NCBI GenBank assembly: GCA_016710745.1
Contig: JADJVB010000012.1
Location: forward strand, 1-64,000
From: Chitinophagaceae bacterium
GTDB taxonomy: Bacteria > Bacteroidota > Bacteroidia > Chitinophagales > Chitinophagaceae
Reading direction: 5' to 3'
Length of the DNA: 64,000 bases
Part shown: piece by piece, positions 43,500 through 51,765 of the stretch
Layout: the number at the start of each line of letters is the position of its first letter
How positions within the stretch are numbered: the stretch's first letter is position 1
The notes under the pieces: model-generated
Told to the model about the DNA's origin: nothing
Databases searched by the model: none
What the model saw: only the letters and a program-made list of their open reading frames with translations
Translations under genes and position numbers: made by a program

Positions 43500-44267
43500 A
43501 TGAAGAAAATAATTAAATACGTGATCATCGATATCCTGCGTAACAAAATTATGCTGGGCTACACCTTGTTTCTGTTGGTGATATCGCTGAGCATCTTCAA
43601 CCTGGAGGATAATTCGGCAAAAGGCTTACTGAGTTTGCTCAATATTATTTTGATCATTGTACCCCTGGTGAGCTTATTATTTTCAGCGATATATGTGTAC
43701 AACAGCTCAGAGTTTCTGGAATTGCTGGTCAGTCAGCCTTTAAAAAGAAAAACCATCTGGCTCAGTCTTTTTTCAGGTTTGGCCACATCCATGGCATTTG
43801 CATTTTTGATCGGGGCAGGCGTTCCCATCCTGTTGTACGAAGCCACACCAACGGGATTTATGATGCTGGGGGCGGGTTTGTTGTTGTCTGTAATATTTGT
43901 TGCTATTGCCATGCTGGCGGCCGTTATGGCCCGGGATAAAGCAAAGGGAATAGGTGTGGTGATCCTGTTGTGGCTTTATTTCTCGATTATATTCGACGGG
44001 TTGGTGCTGTTTGTTTTATTTCAGTTCGCCGATTACCCGCTCGAAAATATCATGGTAGGAGTTACCGCTTTTAATCCAATCGATCTTAGCCGGATCCTGA
44101 TCTTATTAAAAATGGATGTTTCGGCATTGATGGGTTATACGGGCGCTATCTTTAAAGATTTTTTTGGTACCCGGTTAGGGTTGATTGTTTCATTTTTTGT
44201 TTTGGTTAGCTGGGTGGTTATCCCAACCTGGCTGTCTTTGAGAAAGTTTAAACACAAAGACTTATAA
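43500..44267 (+). CDS. nosY: NosY ABC permease
   Basis: 255 residues with six transmembrane helices in ABC-2 style (KIMLGYTLFLLVISLSIFNL to the last helix ending WLSLRKFKHKDL). Partner of NosF; the substrate is thought to be a sulfur species used for CuZ. Followed after 5 bases by a hemerythrin gene. Confidence 0.9.
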   Translation: MKKIIKYVIIDILRNKIMLGYTLFLLVISLSIFNLEDNSAKGLLSLLNIILIIVPLVSLLFSAIYVYNSSEFLELLVSQPLKRKTIWLSLFSGLATSMAFAFLIGAGVPILLYEATPTGFMMLGAGLLLSVIFVAIAMLAAVMARDKAKGIGVVILLWLYFSIIFDGLVLFVLFQFADYPLENIMVGVTAFNPIDLSRILILLKMDVSALMGYTGAIFKDFFGTRLGLIVSFFVLVSWVVIPTWLSLRKFKHKDL

Positions 44268-44272
44268 TAGCA

Positions 44273-44707
44273 ATGAAAAGACACGAATCCATAGCGCCCC
44301 TATCCAGGGATCATCACAGGTCATTGATTCTTGCGCAGTTGCTAAAAAAAAATGCACCGGTGTACCGCGACTTACCGGAGAATGCAAAAGATAAAGCGGC
44401 CTATGCACAACAGCAATTTAAAGAACATATCGAAAAACATTTTGAACAGGAAGAGTTGATGCTGGATAAAGTGAAAGGAATTCACCGGGAAATAGATAAA
44501 CTGGCTGTCGAAATAATACATGAACACCGGGTGTTAAGGGAATTATTTAAATCATCAGGAGAATCGCCCGTTGAAAATGAAAAATTGAACAACCTGGGGA
44601 ATAAACTGGAAGGCCACATCCGCAAAGAAGAGAGGGTTTTGTTTCCGTTGCTGCAGCAGTATTGTACCGAAGAAAAATTGCAGGAAATTCATAGGCTGTT
44701 GCATTAA
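44273..44707 (+). CDS. Hemerythrin-domain protein
   Basis: 144 residues with a four-helix bundle and the di-iron His/Glu set: LSRDHHRSLILAQ near 10-22, FKEHIEKHFEQEELML, IIHEHRVLREL, and GHIRKEERVLFP. It can bind O2 or NO or store them transiently. Last but one gene of the nos transcript; placement suggests handling of NO or oxygen during N2O respiration. Confidence 0.88.
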   Translation: MKRHESIAPLSRDHHRSLILAQLLKKNAPVYRDLPENAKDKAAYAQQQFKEHIEKHFEQEELMLDKVKGIHREIDKLAVEIIHEHRVLRELFKSSGESPVENEKLNNLGNKLEGHIRKEERVLFPLLQQYCTEEKLQEIHRLLH

Positions 44708-44717
44708 AATTTGAATT

Positions 44718-45104
44718 ATGAAAAATGATATCACTTCGCGAAAAGATATAGAACTGCTGGTAGATGAGTTCTACAGAAAAATAAGGACCGATGACATGAT
44801 CGGGTTCATATTTGTCAATATTGCCAAAGTGAACTGGGAAAAACACCTACCCGTTATGTACGACTTTTTTGAGAATGTGCTTTTTTATACCGGCGGCTAT
44901 ACCGGTAATCCCATGTTATTGCATAAGCATATAAACCAGCTGTTTCCCCTAACAGACAGCCATTTCAACAGGTGGTTGTTGTTATTTGATACAACGGTCG
45001 CTGAACTGTTCGGGGGAGAAAGGGCCGAACTGGTAAAGCAACGTGCAAGAAGCATAGCAACGGTGATGCAGATCAAGATATTATCAGAGAAGCCGGTAAA
45101 GTAA
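44718..45104 (+). CDS. Group III truncated haemoglobin
   Basis: 128 residues: DIELLVDEFYRKIRTDDMIG in helix B/C, F(F)ENVLFYTGGY with the C/E region, MLLHKHINQLFPLT with the proximal His, and RWLLLFDTTVAELF. This matches group III truncated globins. It may scavenge NO or peroxide, like the hemerythrin before it. The gene overlaps, tail to tail, the broken membrane gene on the other strand. Confidence 0.9.
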   Translation: MKNDITSRKDIELLVDEFYRKIRTDDMIGFIFVNIAKVNWEKHLPVMYDFFENVLFYTGGYTGNPMLLHKHINQLFPLTDSHFNRWLLLFDTTVAELFGGERAELVKQRARSIATVMQIKILSEKPVK

Positions 45105-45452
45105 CCTTAGCAGGAAAACGGTAAACAACGCGGAATAGATTTCTTTGTTGTAGGTCGCCAGCCACTCGGGCAAGTAAATATCAAAGTTATGTTTTTGGGA
45201 ATTTGAATATTTTCTTGCCCATACCGTGAGCGGACATTTCAATTTACAGATCAACTATACAATAGTTTCCAGTAATATAAAACCAATCCCGATCCAAACC
45301 CATTTGTCGATCCGGTTAACAATGACTGCATAAAACAGATAAATTATCACGCCGTTAAAAAACAACCAGATCAGGGTGTGAACGATCTTTATTGATATGA
45401 GCCTGGAAGATCCTGAATTTTTGCCACTGTTCGATTTATTCATGTATAGCAT
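45084..45452 (-). pseudogene. Broken membrane-protein gene with in-frame amber stop
   Basis: The first 65 codons encode a two-helix membrane protein (IKIVHTLIWLFFNGVIIYLF and VWIGIGFILLE) and stop at TAG (45255-45257). The same frame continues without another stop to TGA at 45084-45086 and reads like the rest of a known layout: KCPLTVWARKYSNSQKHNF, then DIYLPEWLATYNKEIYSALF. One base change (for example TTG or CAG to TAG) would explain it. The gene has a full promoter with two CRP/FNR-like boxes. I regard it as a recent pseudogene or a sequencing error. The 3' end overlaps the haemoglobin gene by 21 bases. Function unknown. Confidence 0.65.
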
Positions 45453-45480
45453 AAACTTCGTTACTGTTTATTACACTTTA

Positions 45481-45545
45481 CAAAACTAATTATAATGACA
45501 GGTGTTACCTATGATTGGCGTAATGGAACAGGCTGAATATGATCA
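45481..45545 (-). promoter_or_regulatory. Double CRP/FNR-like promoter before the broken membrane gene
   Basis: A perfect minus-strand -7 TAGTTTTG at 45481-45488. TGAATATGATCA at 45534-45545 is centred 58.5 bases away, and TGATTGGCGTAA (one mismatch) at 45512-45523 is centred 36.5 bases away. Both standard positions are therefore occupied. Confidence 0.5.
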
Positions 45546-45603
45546 GCAGGGCATCCGTGGAGCGGGTAGGAGCCGGCAAAGGGTTACCGGGTTTCACATA
45601 AAC

Positions 45604-45626
45604 AAAAACACCAACTAATGTTGGTG
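45604..45626 (-). terminator. Intrinsic terminator after fasciclin gene
   Basis: CACCAAC (45609-45615) pairs with GTTGGTG (45620-45626) around TAAT. On the minus strand it is followed by TTTTTGTT, about 30 bases beyond the fasciclin stop. Confidence 0.8.
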
Positions 45627-45654
45627 CCTTTGAGTTTTTTTCAACTATAGCAAA

Positions 45655-46221
45655 TTATTTTGCCGGAGGTAACAGCACCCCGTCGATAACATGAATAATG
45701 CCGTTTGAAGCCGGTATAGAGGCGATAATTTTCGCTGTTCCATTTACATATATTCCATCAGCTTTTTTGGTAATGGTGATATTACCGCCATCAACCTGAC
45801 CGATGCTTTGTCCATCGGTAAACATGTCCGGTTTAAAAACCCCGAGCGAAACATGATATTGAAGAATCGTGGTTAGTTCGTCTTTCTTTTCAGGTTTCAA
45901 CAAACCGTCTACAGTTCCGGCTGGTAATTTGTCGAATGCGGCATTGGTGGGTGCAAAAACCGTGAAAGGGCCGGCGTTGCTTAATGCGTCAACCAGTTCG
46001 GCAGCCTTAACGGCTGTAACGAGGGTAGTATGGTCCTTACTGCCGATGGCAACCTGTACAACATTTTTTGCCGATACATCATCCTGCACGCCAGACTGTC
46101 CGGCGCCTGATGCATTTTCAGTTGATGAAGCAGCAGCAGTCTCCTGTTGCCCGCCATTGTTGCAGGAAAAGGTAAAAAGAAGCATCGTAGCCGCAGCTAT
46201 TGTTTTTACATCGTTTCTCAT
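45655..46221 (-). CDS. Fasciclin-domain lipoprotein
   Basis: 188 residues: signal with lipobox FTFSC (Cys20), an Ala/Ser/Glu-rich linker, then one fasciclin (FAS1) domain with FTVFAPTNAAFDKLPAGTVD near 86-105, LQYHVSLGVF and GIIHVIDGVLLPP at the end. An outer-surface adhesion or ligand-binding module. Divergent from a Usp gene with a box oriented for each. Confidence 0.93.
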   Translation of the reverse strand: MRNDVKTIAAATMLLFTFSCNNGGQQETAAASSTENASGAGQSGVQDDVSAKNVVQVAIGSKDHTTLVTAVKAAELVDALSNAGPFTVFAPTNAAFDKLPAGTVDGLLKPEKKDELTTILQYHVSLGVFKPDMFTDGQSIGQVDGGNITITKKADGIYVNGTAKIIASIPASNGIIHVIDGVLLPPAK

Positions 46222-46254
46222 ATGTAGTTTTTTGTTGTTTAATAATGTATTGCA

Positions 46255-46297
46255 TAAATCTAAGACGCCGCTTTTAAGCCTTTTATGATTGAAATCA
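46255..46297 (-). promoter_or_regulatory. Perfect palindromic box and -7 element of fasciclin gene
   Basis: TGATTGAAATCA at 46286-46297 (identical 12-mer to the ric box) and TAGATTTA (one mismatch, minus strand) at 46255-46262; spacing 36.5. Confidence 0.6.
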
Positions 46298-46312
46298 GTT
46301 TCGGTAAAAAAC

Positions 46313-46377
46313 TGATTAGAATCATTTCGCGGTGGTTAGGTAGTCAGTAAAAATGAATAAACTGCTGATTATTTTTG
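46313..46377 (+). promoter_or_regulatory. Perfect palindromic box and -7 element of usp (46403)
   Basis: TGATTAGAATCA at 46313-46324 and a perfect -7 TATTTTTG at 46370-46377; spacing 58.5. The start codon follows 26 bases after the -7 element. Confidence 0.65.
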
Positions 46378-46402
46378 GAGTAGACCTATAAAATAAACCG
46401 TC

Positions 46403-47227
46403 ATGAAAAAGTTAATCATTGCGCTGGATGGGCAGCATTTCCCAAAAGGGGCGTTTGAATTCGCAAAAGCGATCAATACCCATTCAAAATTATTGCTGGC
46501 CGGTGTGTTTTTGAGTCCGGTTGATTATTCAAAAATACTGGCCTACACCGGTATGGAAGGCATGACCGTAATGCCGGAATGGATGATGAAAAACGAGGAG
46601 GATCTTCCGGTAGCCAAAAATATCAGCTTGTTTAAGGAAGCCTGTACGGCAGAAGGTATTGACTTCAGGATACATAAAGATACTGATCTGATGGCCATAT
46701 CTTCTTTGATAGAGGAGAGTCGTTTTGCCGATGCCCTGCTCATCAGCAGTGACCTGTTTTATTCAAACGTGTCGAAAGAGCAACCTAATTTTTACCTGGA
46801 AGAAGTGCTTAAGAAATCAGAATGCCCCGTTTTGCTGGTGCCCGAAAATTATAACGAGCCCGAGCGGGTTATTTTGGCATACGATGGCAACGAATCATCT
46901 GTTTTTGCCATTAAACAGTTTGCCTATGTGTTTCCTGAGCTTTGCCAAAAAGAAGCCATTCTGTTATCCATCACCGGACACGAAGATGATTTACCCGAAT
47001 ATAGCCTGATCACCGAACTGGTGTCGCGGCATTATCCCAATTTAAAAATTCAAAATCTGCACCTGAAAAACAAAAAAGATTTTACGGAGTGGATGACGAC
47101 CAAACCGGACAGTTTTATTGTAATGGGCGCTTTTTCACGATCCATTTTCTCGCAACTGTTTAAAAAAAGTTTTGCAGCTGAAGTTATTCATGAAATTAAA
47201 ATGCCACAGTTCATATCCCATAAATAG
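46403..47227 (+). CDS. Universal stress protein, tandem Usp domains
   Basis: 274 residues in two Usp halves: MKKLIIALDGQHFPKGAFEF and RVILAYDGNESSVFAIKQFA near residue 155. The second half ends with VMGAFSRSIFSQLFKKSFA, similar to the Usp at 12069, lacking the full ATP-loop glycines. Cytosolic stress protein. Monocistronic or coupled to the OsmC-like gene starting one base later. Confidence 0.9.
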   Translation: MKKLIIALDGQHFPKGAFEFAKAINTHSKLLLAGVFLSPVDYSKILAYTGMEGMTVMPEWMMKNEEDLPVAKNISLFKEACTAEGIDFRIHKDTDLMAISSLIEESRFADALLISSDLFYSNVSKEQPNFYLEEVLKKSECPVLLVPENYNEPERVILAYDGNESSVFAIKQFAYVFPELCQKEAILLSITGHEDDLPEYSLITELVSRHYPNLKIQNLHLKNKKDFTEWMTTKPDSFIVMGAFSRSIFSQLFKKSFAAEVIHEIKMPQFISHK

Positions 47228-47701
47228 ATGACCATGATGACAAAAACTGATAAACACCAGTACTTTTTTGAAGTGGAAGTTAACCGTACTACAGGCAGAA
47301 AAGGTTTACTGGCAGCCAAAGACGTGAAAGGCGATATTGAAATAGCTACCGCATCTGAGTTTACGGGTGGGATACCCGATATATGGGCGCCGGAACATCT
47401 TTTTTTAGGCTCGATCTGCAGTGGGTTTATGACAGCTTACCTGGGTGCCGCCGAAAAAAAGGAGATAGCCATTGGCAAACTCAGCTGTTCGGCGATCGGC
47501 CAAATTAACCTGTACGATAACCACCTCGAGTTTACAACCATCAACCTGTATCCCAGGATTTTTATCGATGATGAAAGCAACCTGGAGATAGCCAATGAAT
47601 TGTTATTAAGTGCCTACAATCATTGTATTGTTGCCAATTCGGTTAAATCGATGTTGATCAACCATGGCGAAGTGTTGGTTGAAAAGTTAACCACCAATTA
47701 A
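47228..47701 (+). CDS. OsmC family protein
   Basis: 157 residues with the OsmC alpha/beta fold: EVEVNRTTGRKGLLAAKD, APEHLFLGSICSGFMTAYLG near 55-74 with the first reactive Cys, and LLSAYNHCIVANSVKSML near 126-143 with the second. Two such cysteines reduce organic hydroperoxides in the family. It starts directly after the Usp stop, so both are made from the same transcript. Confidence 0.88.
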   Translation: MTMMTKTDKHQYFFEVEVNRTTGRKGLLAAKDVKGDIEIATASEFTGGIPDIWAPEHLFLGSICSGFMTAYLGAAEKKEIAIGKLSCSAIGQINLYDNHLEFTTINLYPRIFIDDESNLEIANELLLSAYNHCIVANSVKSMLINHGEVLVEKLTTN

Positions 47702-47739
47702 AAGGAAAAATTCTGCCCCGTTTTCTAGGCAAAATAAAG

Positions 47740-47747
47740 TAAGTTTG
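47740..47747 (+). promoter_or_regulatory. -7 promoter element TAAGTTTG
   Basis: A perfect TAnnTTTG octamer 16 bases before the LOG-family start. No TGA-N6-TCA box at 36.5 or 58.5, so the gene probably has an independent promoter. Confidence 0.45.
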
Positions 47748-47763
47748 GTTAGAAAAAATAGCT

Positions 47764-48483
47764 ATGCAGAAACCCGAAATACAGTTTTTAGACGGCCCGC
47801 AAAGCCGCTGGAAGGAATTTAAATTTACCATAAGCGTATTGTTCGAATTTATAAAAGGATTACGTGCCCTCCATTTTGTAGGGCCCTGTGTAACCGTTTT
47901 TGGCTCTGCCCGCTTCAAGGAGGGGCATCCCGATTATGAATTAACACGCCGGCTTTCCGGTAAGATCGCCGAACTTGGTTTTACCATCATGACCGGTGGT
48001 GGCCCGGGTATTATGGAAGCCGCCAACCGCGGTGCCCGCGAAGTGGGCGGTAGAACTGTTGGCTGTAATATTGAACTGGCGCATGAGCAGTTTGCGAATC
48101 CTTACATGGATAAGTGGGTTACTATCAAATATTTTTTTGTACGAAAAACACTGCTCACCAAATATTCTTATGCTTTTGTGGTAATGCCCGGTGGTTTTGG
48201 AACCCTGGATGAATATTTTGAATCCATTACGTTGATGCAAACAAAAATGATCAGCGATTTTCCGGTGGTGATCATGGATAAGGAATTTTATAGAAATATT
48301 ATCGCCCATATCGACGTGATGAAAGAGAAGGGGACTATTTCGCCTGAGGATACCAACCTGTTTTTTTTTACCGATGATGTAGATGAAGCCGTAGCCTATA
48401 TCCAGAACAATACCATCAAAAAATACGACCTCAGACCCAAAGTGAAAGTTAAACCGTTCCGGTGGTTGTTTGAGAAAGAGTAG
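47764..48483 (+). CDS. LOG family protein (TIGR00730, nucleoside-5'-monophosphate phosphoribohydrolase)
   Basis: 239 residues: VTVFGSARFKEGHPDYELTR near 43-62, IMTGGGPGIMEAANRGAREV near 75-94, and the hallmark PGGFGTLDEYFE near 142-153. The PGGxGTxxE loop hydrolyses ribose-5'-phosphate from nucleotide substrates; in plants it activates cytokinins, in bacteria it may clear modified nucleotides. Has its own -7 element. Confidence 0.9.
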   Translation: MQKPEIQFLDGPQSRWKEFKFTISVLFEFIKGLRALHFVGPCVTVFGSARFKEGHPDYELTRRLSGKIAELGFTIMTGGGPGIMEAANRGAREVGGRTVGCNIELAHEQFANPYMDKWVTIKYFFVRKTLLTKYSYAFVVMPGGFGTLDEYFESITLMQTKMISDFPVVIMDKEFYRNIIAHIDVMKEKGTISPEDTNLFFFTDDVDEAVAYIQNNTIKKYDLRPKVKVKPFRWLFEKE

Positions 48484-48714
48484 CTGTCGGGCCCCAGGCA
48501 GTGTAAGGCCACAACGAACAATCCTAACATTTAAACTTTCGTTATTTACACCTTGTATTTATCCTCGGATTATGTTTACGGCGGCCATACACCTTGGTGA
48601 CGCCGCTATATATGTTTAGCTGTTTGGCTACTGCCCGCCTATGTTAGTTTCAGCCGTTTTCGGAATATCACTGGGCTTTTTATCAACTGGTGAATTCGTA
48701 GTGGCCGACCGCTA
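48484..48714. other. Intergenic stretch without a supported gene
   Basis: No convincing frame: a 63-codon minus-strand frame (48639-48830) crosses into the DUF2892 gene and looks like chance. The right edge holds the promoter of the DUF2892 gene. Confidence 0.5.
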
Positions 48715-48779
48715 TGACGAAACTCATATTTTACTTTGATACCCATCATTGAATAAAAGCCCTGTTTATTCAACTTTTG
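48715..48779 (+). promoter_or_regulatory. CRP/FNR-like box before DUF2892 gene
   Basis: TGACGAAACTCA at 48715-48726 and AACTTTTG (one mismatch) at 48772-48779; spacing 58.5. A GAATAAA/TTTATTC hairpin (48751-48771) sits between them. Confidence 0.5.
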
Positions 48780-48798
48780 AACAATAAATTTTATTATT

Positions 48799-48993
48799 AT
48801 GATTTGTAATGTTGGACATACAGACAGCATAGTACGAATTACCCTTTCTGTGACAATTGCCGGGCTGGGTTTGTATTTTCAAAGCTGGTGGGGGCTGATA
48901 GCGATTGTGCCACTCGCAACCGGACTGAGCCTGTTTTGTCCGATATATAAGATTTTCGGATTGATCACCTGTTCTACCAAAAGTGTTCAGTAG
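48799..48993 (+). CDS. DUF2892 (YgaP-like) small membrane protein
   Basis: 64 residues with the pattern NVGHTDSIVRITLSVTIAGL, FQSWWGLIAIVPLATGLSLF and CPIYKIFGLITC. Two transmembrane helices and two conserved cysteines (CPIY, TC) match DUF2892, the membrane part of YgaP rhodanese. Stand-alone version; may bind thiols or metal. A strong terminator follows. Confidence 0.85.
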   Translation: MICNVGHTDSIVRITLSVTIAGLGLYFQSWWGLIAIVPLATGLSLFCPIYKIFGLITCSTKSVQ

Positions 48994-49010
48994 TTTCTGT
49001 TTAATTTACC

Positions 49011-49043
49011 CCGCTGCATATTCCTATGCGGCGGCTTTTTTTT
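49011..49043 (+). terminator. Intrinsic terminator before ccoI
   Basis: CCGCTGCATA (49011-49020) pairs with TATGCGGCGG (49025-49034; one G-T pair), followed by eight T. The ATG at 49046 is only three bases further. Confidence 0.85.
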
Positions 49044-49045
49044 AA

Positions 49046-51474
49046 ATGTATAAGAAAATTATATCAGTATTTCTAAAGCCATATCAACTACCTGTTTTCA
49101 CTGCGGCGATTTATGCGATGATGATGCTATCGCGGTTGAAGACCATCATTTCTGCTGCGCCGGCTGCAAACAGGTGTATCTGTTACTGAACGAAAATAAT
49201 CTTTGCAATTATTACGACCTCGATAAATCCCCGGGACTGAAGGCCAAAGGTAAATTTCTTACCGAACGATATGCTTACCTGGAAGATGAAGCGACTATCA
49301 GGCAGTTGATTCAGTTTCAAAGCGATGAGCAGATCAATGTTACGTTCTCTATTCCGCAAATGCATTGTTCCTCCTGCATTTATTTGCTCGAAAACCTGCA
49401 CCGGATTGAACCCGGCGTAAAACAATCACAGGTTAATTTTCAGCAAAAAGAGGTTTTTATCATCTTTAATCCGCAGGAAACCAACCTGCGAAAAGTGGTG
49501 GAATTACTTGCGTTTATCGGTTACGAGCCCTATATCAGTTTGAACGATACCGGTACAAAAACGAAATCAACAGCAAACCGCCGTCAGATATATAAGATCG
49601 GCGTTGCCGGGTTTTGTTTTTCCAACATCATGATGCTGAGCTTTCCCGAATATTTTTCGGCTGGCAATATCGGGGTTGCCGGGCTTAAAGAAACCTTTAG
49701 CTGGATCATTTTTGGGTTGTCGCTCCCGGTATTATTTTTCAGTGCTTCGGATATTTTTATTTCGGCGGGGAAGGGGTTGCGCCAGAGATTCCTGAATATT
49801 GATACGCCCATTGCGCTGGCCATCATCGTAACCTTTGCGAGAAGTTACTACGAGATCATCGGCGGGCAGGGTGCCGGGTATCTCGACTCCGGCAGCGGAA
49901 TTGTTTTCTTTATGCTGATCGGGCGCTGGTTTAAGAATAAAACCTACGATTCTTTTTCCTTCGACAGGGATTATCGTTCTTATTTTCCACTGGGCGTTAC
50001 GATAATTGAAAATGGGGAAGAAAAAAATATTCCCATAACACAGCTGCAAAAGTTCAACCGTGTCATCATCCGGAACGAAGAAATGATACCGGCCGATGCG
50101 GTGCTGATGAAAGGGAAGGCCAATATTGACTACAGTTTTGTGAGTGGTGAACATGCATCTGTTGAAAAAAAGAAAGGAGAGTTGATCTACGCCGGCGGTA
50201 AACAGATCGGCAGTGCCATCGAACTGGAGATCATCAGGGAAGTTTCTCAAAGTTATATCACCCAACTTTGGAACAATGATATCTTTGTTAATAAAAAGAA
50301 CGAAGACAGATCTTTTATTCATCCCTGGAGCAGGTATTTTACCCTGGTACTATTATCGGTTGCCATCGCCACGGCCATATACTGGGCAGTTTTCGATCAT
50401 TCACAATTATGGCCTGCTGTTACCGCAGTGCTGATTGTTGCATGTCCCTGTTCATTATTGCTCTCAGCCACTTTCACCTATGGCAATATGCTTCGCATTT
50501 TCGGCCGTAACAAACTATACCTCAAAAATGCCAGCGTTATTGAATCGCTTGCGAAAATTGACAGTATCGTTTTTGATAAAACAGGAACCATCACCCAAAC
50601 GAATATGGCTGTTATTCAATATGAAGGACTGCCACTATCATCACACGAGATGGCTGTTATTAAAACAGCCGCCCGCCAGTCGTCACATCCTTTGAGTAAG
50701 ATCATCGCCTCATCGGATAATGACATGCCGGAGAAATTATTAACCATCGACCAGTTTAAAGAACATACCGGCCGGGGTTTGGATGCCGTGGTGCAGGGAA
50801 TTTCTGTTAAGATGGGGTCGGTGGGATTTATTGGGTCTGATAATGAAATGATCACACCCGATACCGGTACATCGGTACATGTGGTGCTGGATAATATACA
50901 GGTTGGTAAATTTGCGGTTCAAAATCAGTATAGGCCGGGAATAGGTGAAATGATCGGCCAGGTGAAGAAACAGGGTAAAAACCTGTTTGTGCTTTCGGGC
51001 GACAATGATGCTGAAGGATCAAATCTTACTGAAATATTTGGCGCAAATACACAGCTTCATTTTAACCAAACGCCGCAACAAAAACTGGATTTTATAAAAG
51101 AACAGCAACAAAAAGGTAACCAGGTATTAATGCTCGGCGATGGATTGAACGATGCGGGCGCGTTAATGCAAAGCCAGGTGGGGATCGCTGTTTCAGACAA
51201 CTCGGCGCAATTCTCGCCGGCCAGTGATGCCATACTGGATGGCAGCCGGGTATCGCAACTGGACCGCTTTATCAGCTTTGCCAGGGCTGGTAAGAAGATC
51301 GTGACGGCCAGTTTTATCCTTTCGATAGCGTATAATATTGTGGGCTTATCCTTTGCGGTACAGGGTTTATTATCGCCCATGATTGCCGCCATTCTCATGC
51401 CTGCCAGCAGTATCAGCATCGTACTGTTTGTTAGTTTATATTCTTCCTTTGTTGCCCGTAATAAAGGACTCTAA
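49046..51474 (+). CDS. ccoI: Cu+-translocating P-type ATPase for cbb3 assembly (CcoI), 5' end unclear
   Basis: The clean frame starts only at GTG 49174 (766 residues), but the same frame is open back to 49054 and encodes the conserved N-terminal metal-binding segment TTCFHCGDLCDDDAI and HHFCCAGCKQVYLLLN. The only ATG (49046) is one base out of frame; one extra A in the AAAA run at 49055-49058 would give MYKKNYISISKAIS and onward. Further motifs: MHCSSCIYLLEN (HMA-like), VACPCSLLLS (CPC in M6), DKTGTITQ (Asp468 of the GTG frame), GDGLNDAGAL. It loads copper into cbb3 oxidase. The gene opens the cco locus. Confidence 0.9.
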
Positions 51475-51482
51475 ATACAACC

Positions 51483-51547
51483 TGATTAAAATCATATTTT
51501 GATTTGATAGTCATCAGCCGGAAAAATTAAGGGTACGGGTACTTTTG
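51483..51547 (+). promoter_or_regulatory. Perfect palindromic FNR-type box and -7 element of ccoS-ccoNOQP
   Basis: TGATTAAAATCA at 51483-51494 and a perfect -7 TACTTTTG at 51540-51547; spacing 58.5. The ccoS TTG start follows 24 bases later. Confidence 0.7.
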
Positions 51548-51570
51548 ATAATCATTGAAAATTATCCATT

Positions 51571-51762
51571 TTGAGCGCATTATTCGTATTAATTGGTATC
51601 AGCATATTAGTGGCCGGAGGTTTCCTGGCTGCTTTTTTGTGGAGCGTTAGCAAGGGCCAATACGATGATGACTATACGCCATCCGTCAGGATCTTATTCG
51701 ACGATGAGCTAAAAAAAACAACAACTGTTTCAAATTCCAAAACAATAACCCAAACTAAATAA
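51571..51762 (+). CDS. ccoS: CcoS, cbb3 oxidase assembly protein
   Basis: 63 residues, TTG start. One N-terminal transmembrane helix (LFVLIGISILVAGGFLAAFL), then the conserved W-S/D-x-x-x-GQ-(F/Y)-DD (SVSKGQYDDDYTPSVRILFD). It is needed for cofactor insertion. Three bases before ccoNO. Confidence 0.9.
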   Translation: MSALFVLIGISILVAGGFLAAFLWSVSKGQYDDDYTPSVRILFDDELKKTTTVSNSKTITQTK

Positions 51763-51765
51763 CAC

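Noticed and set aside
45869..46288. 139-codon plus-strand frame opposite the fasciclin gene
   Set aside because: Antisense to a clear fasciclin lipoprotein and runs through its promoter; no independent support.
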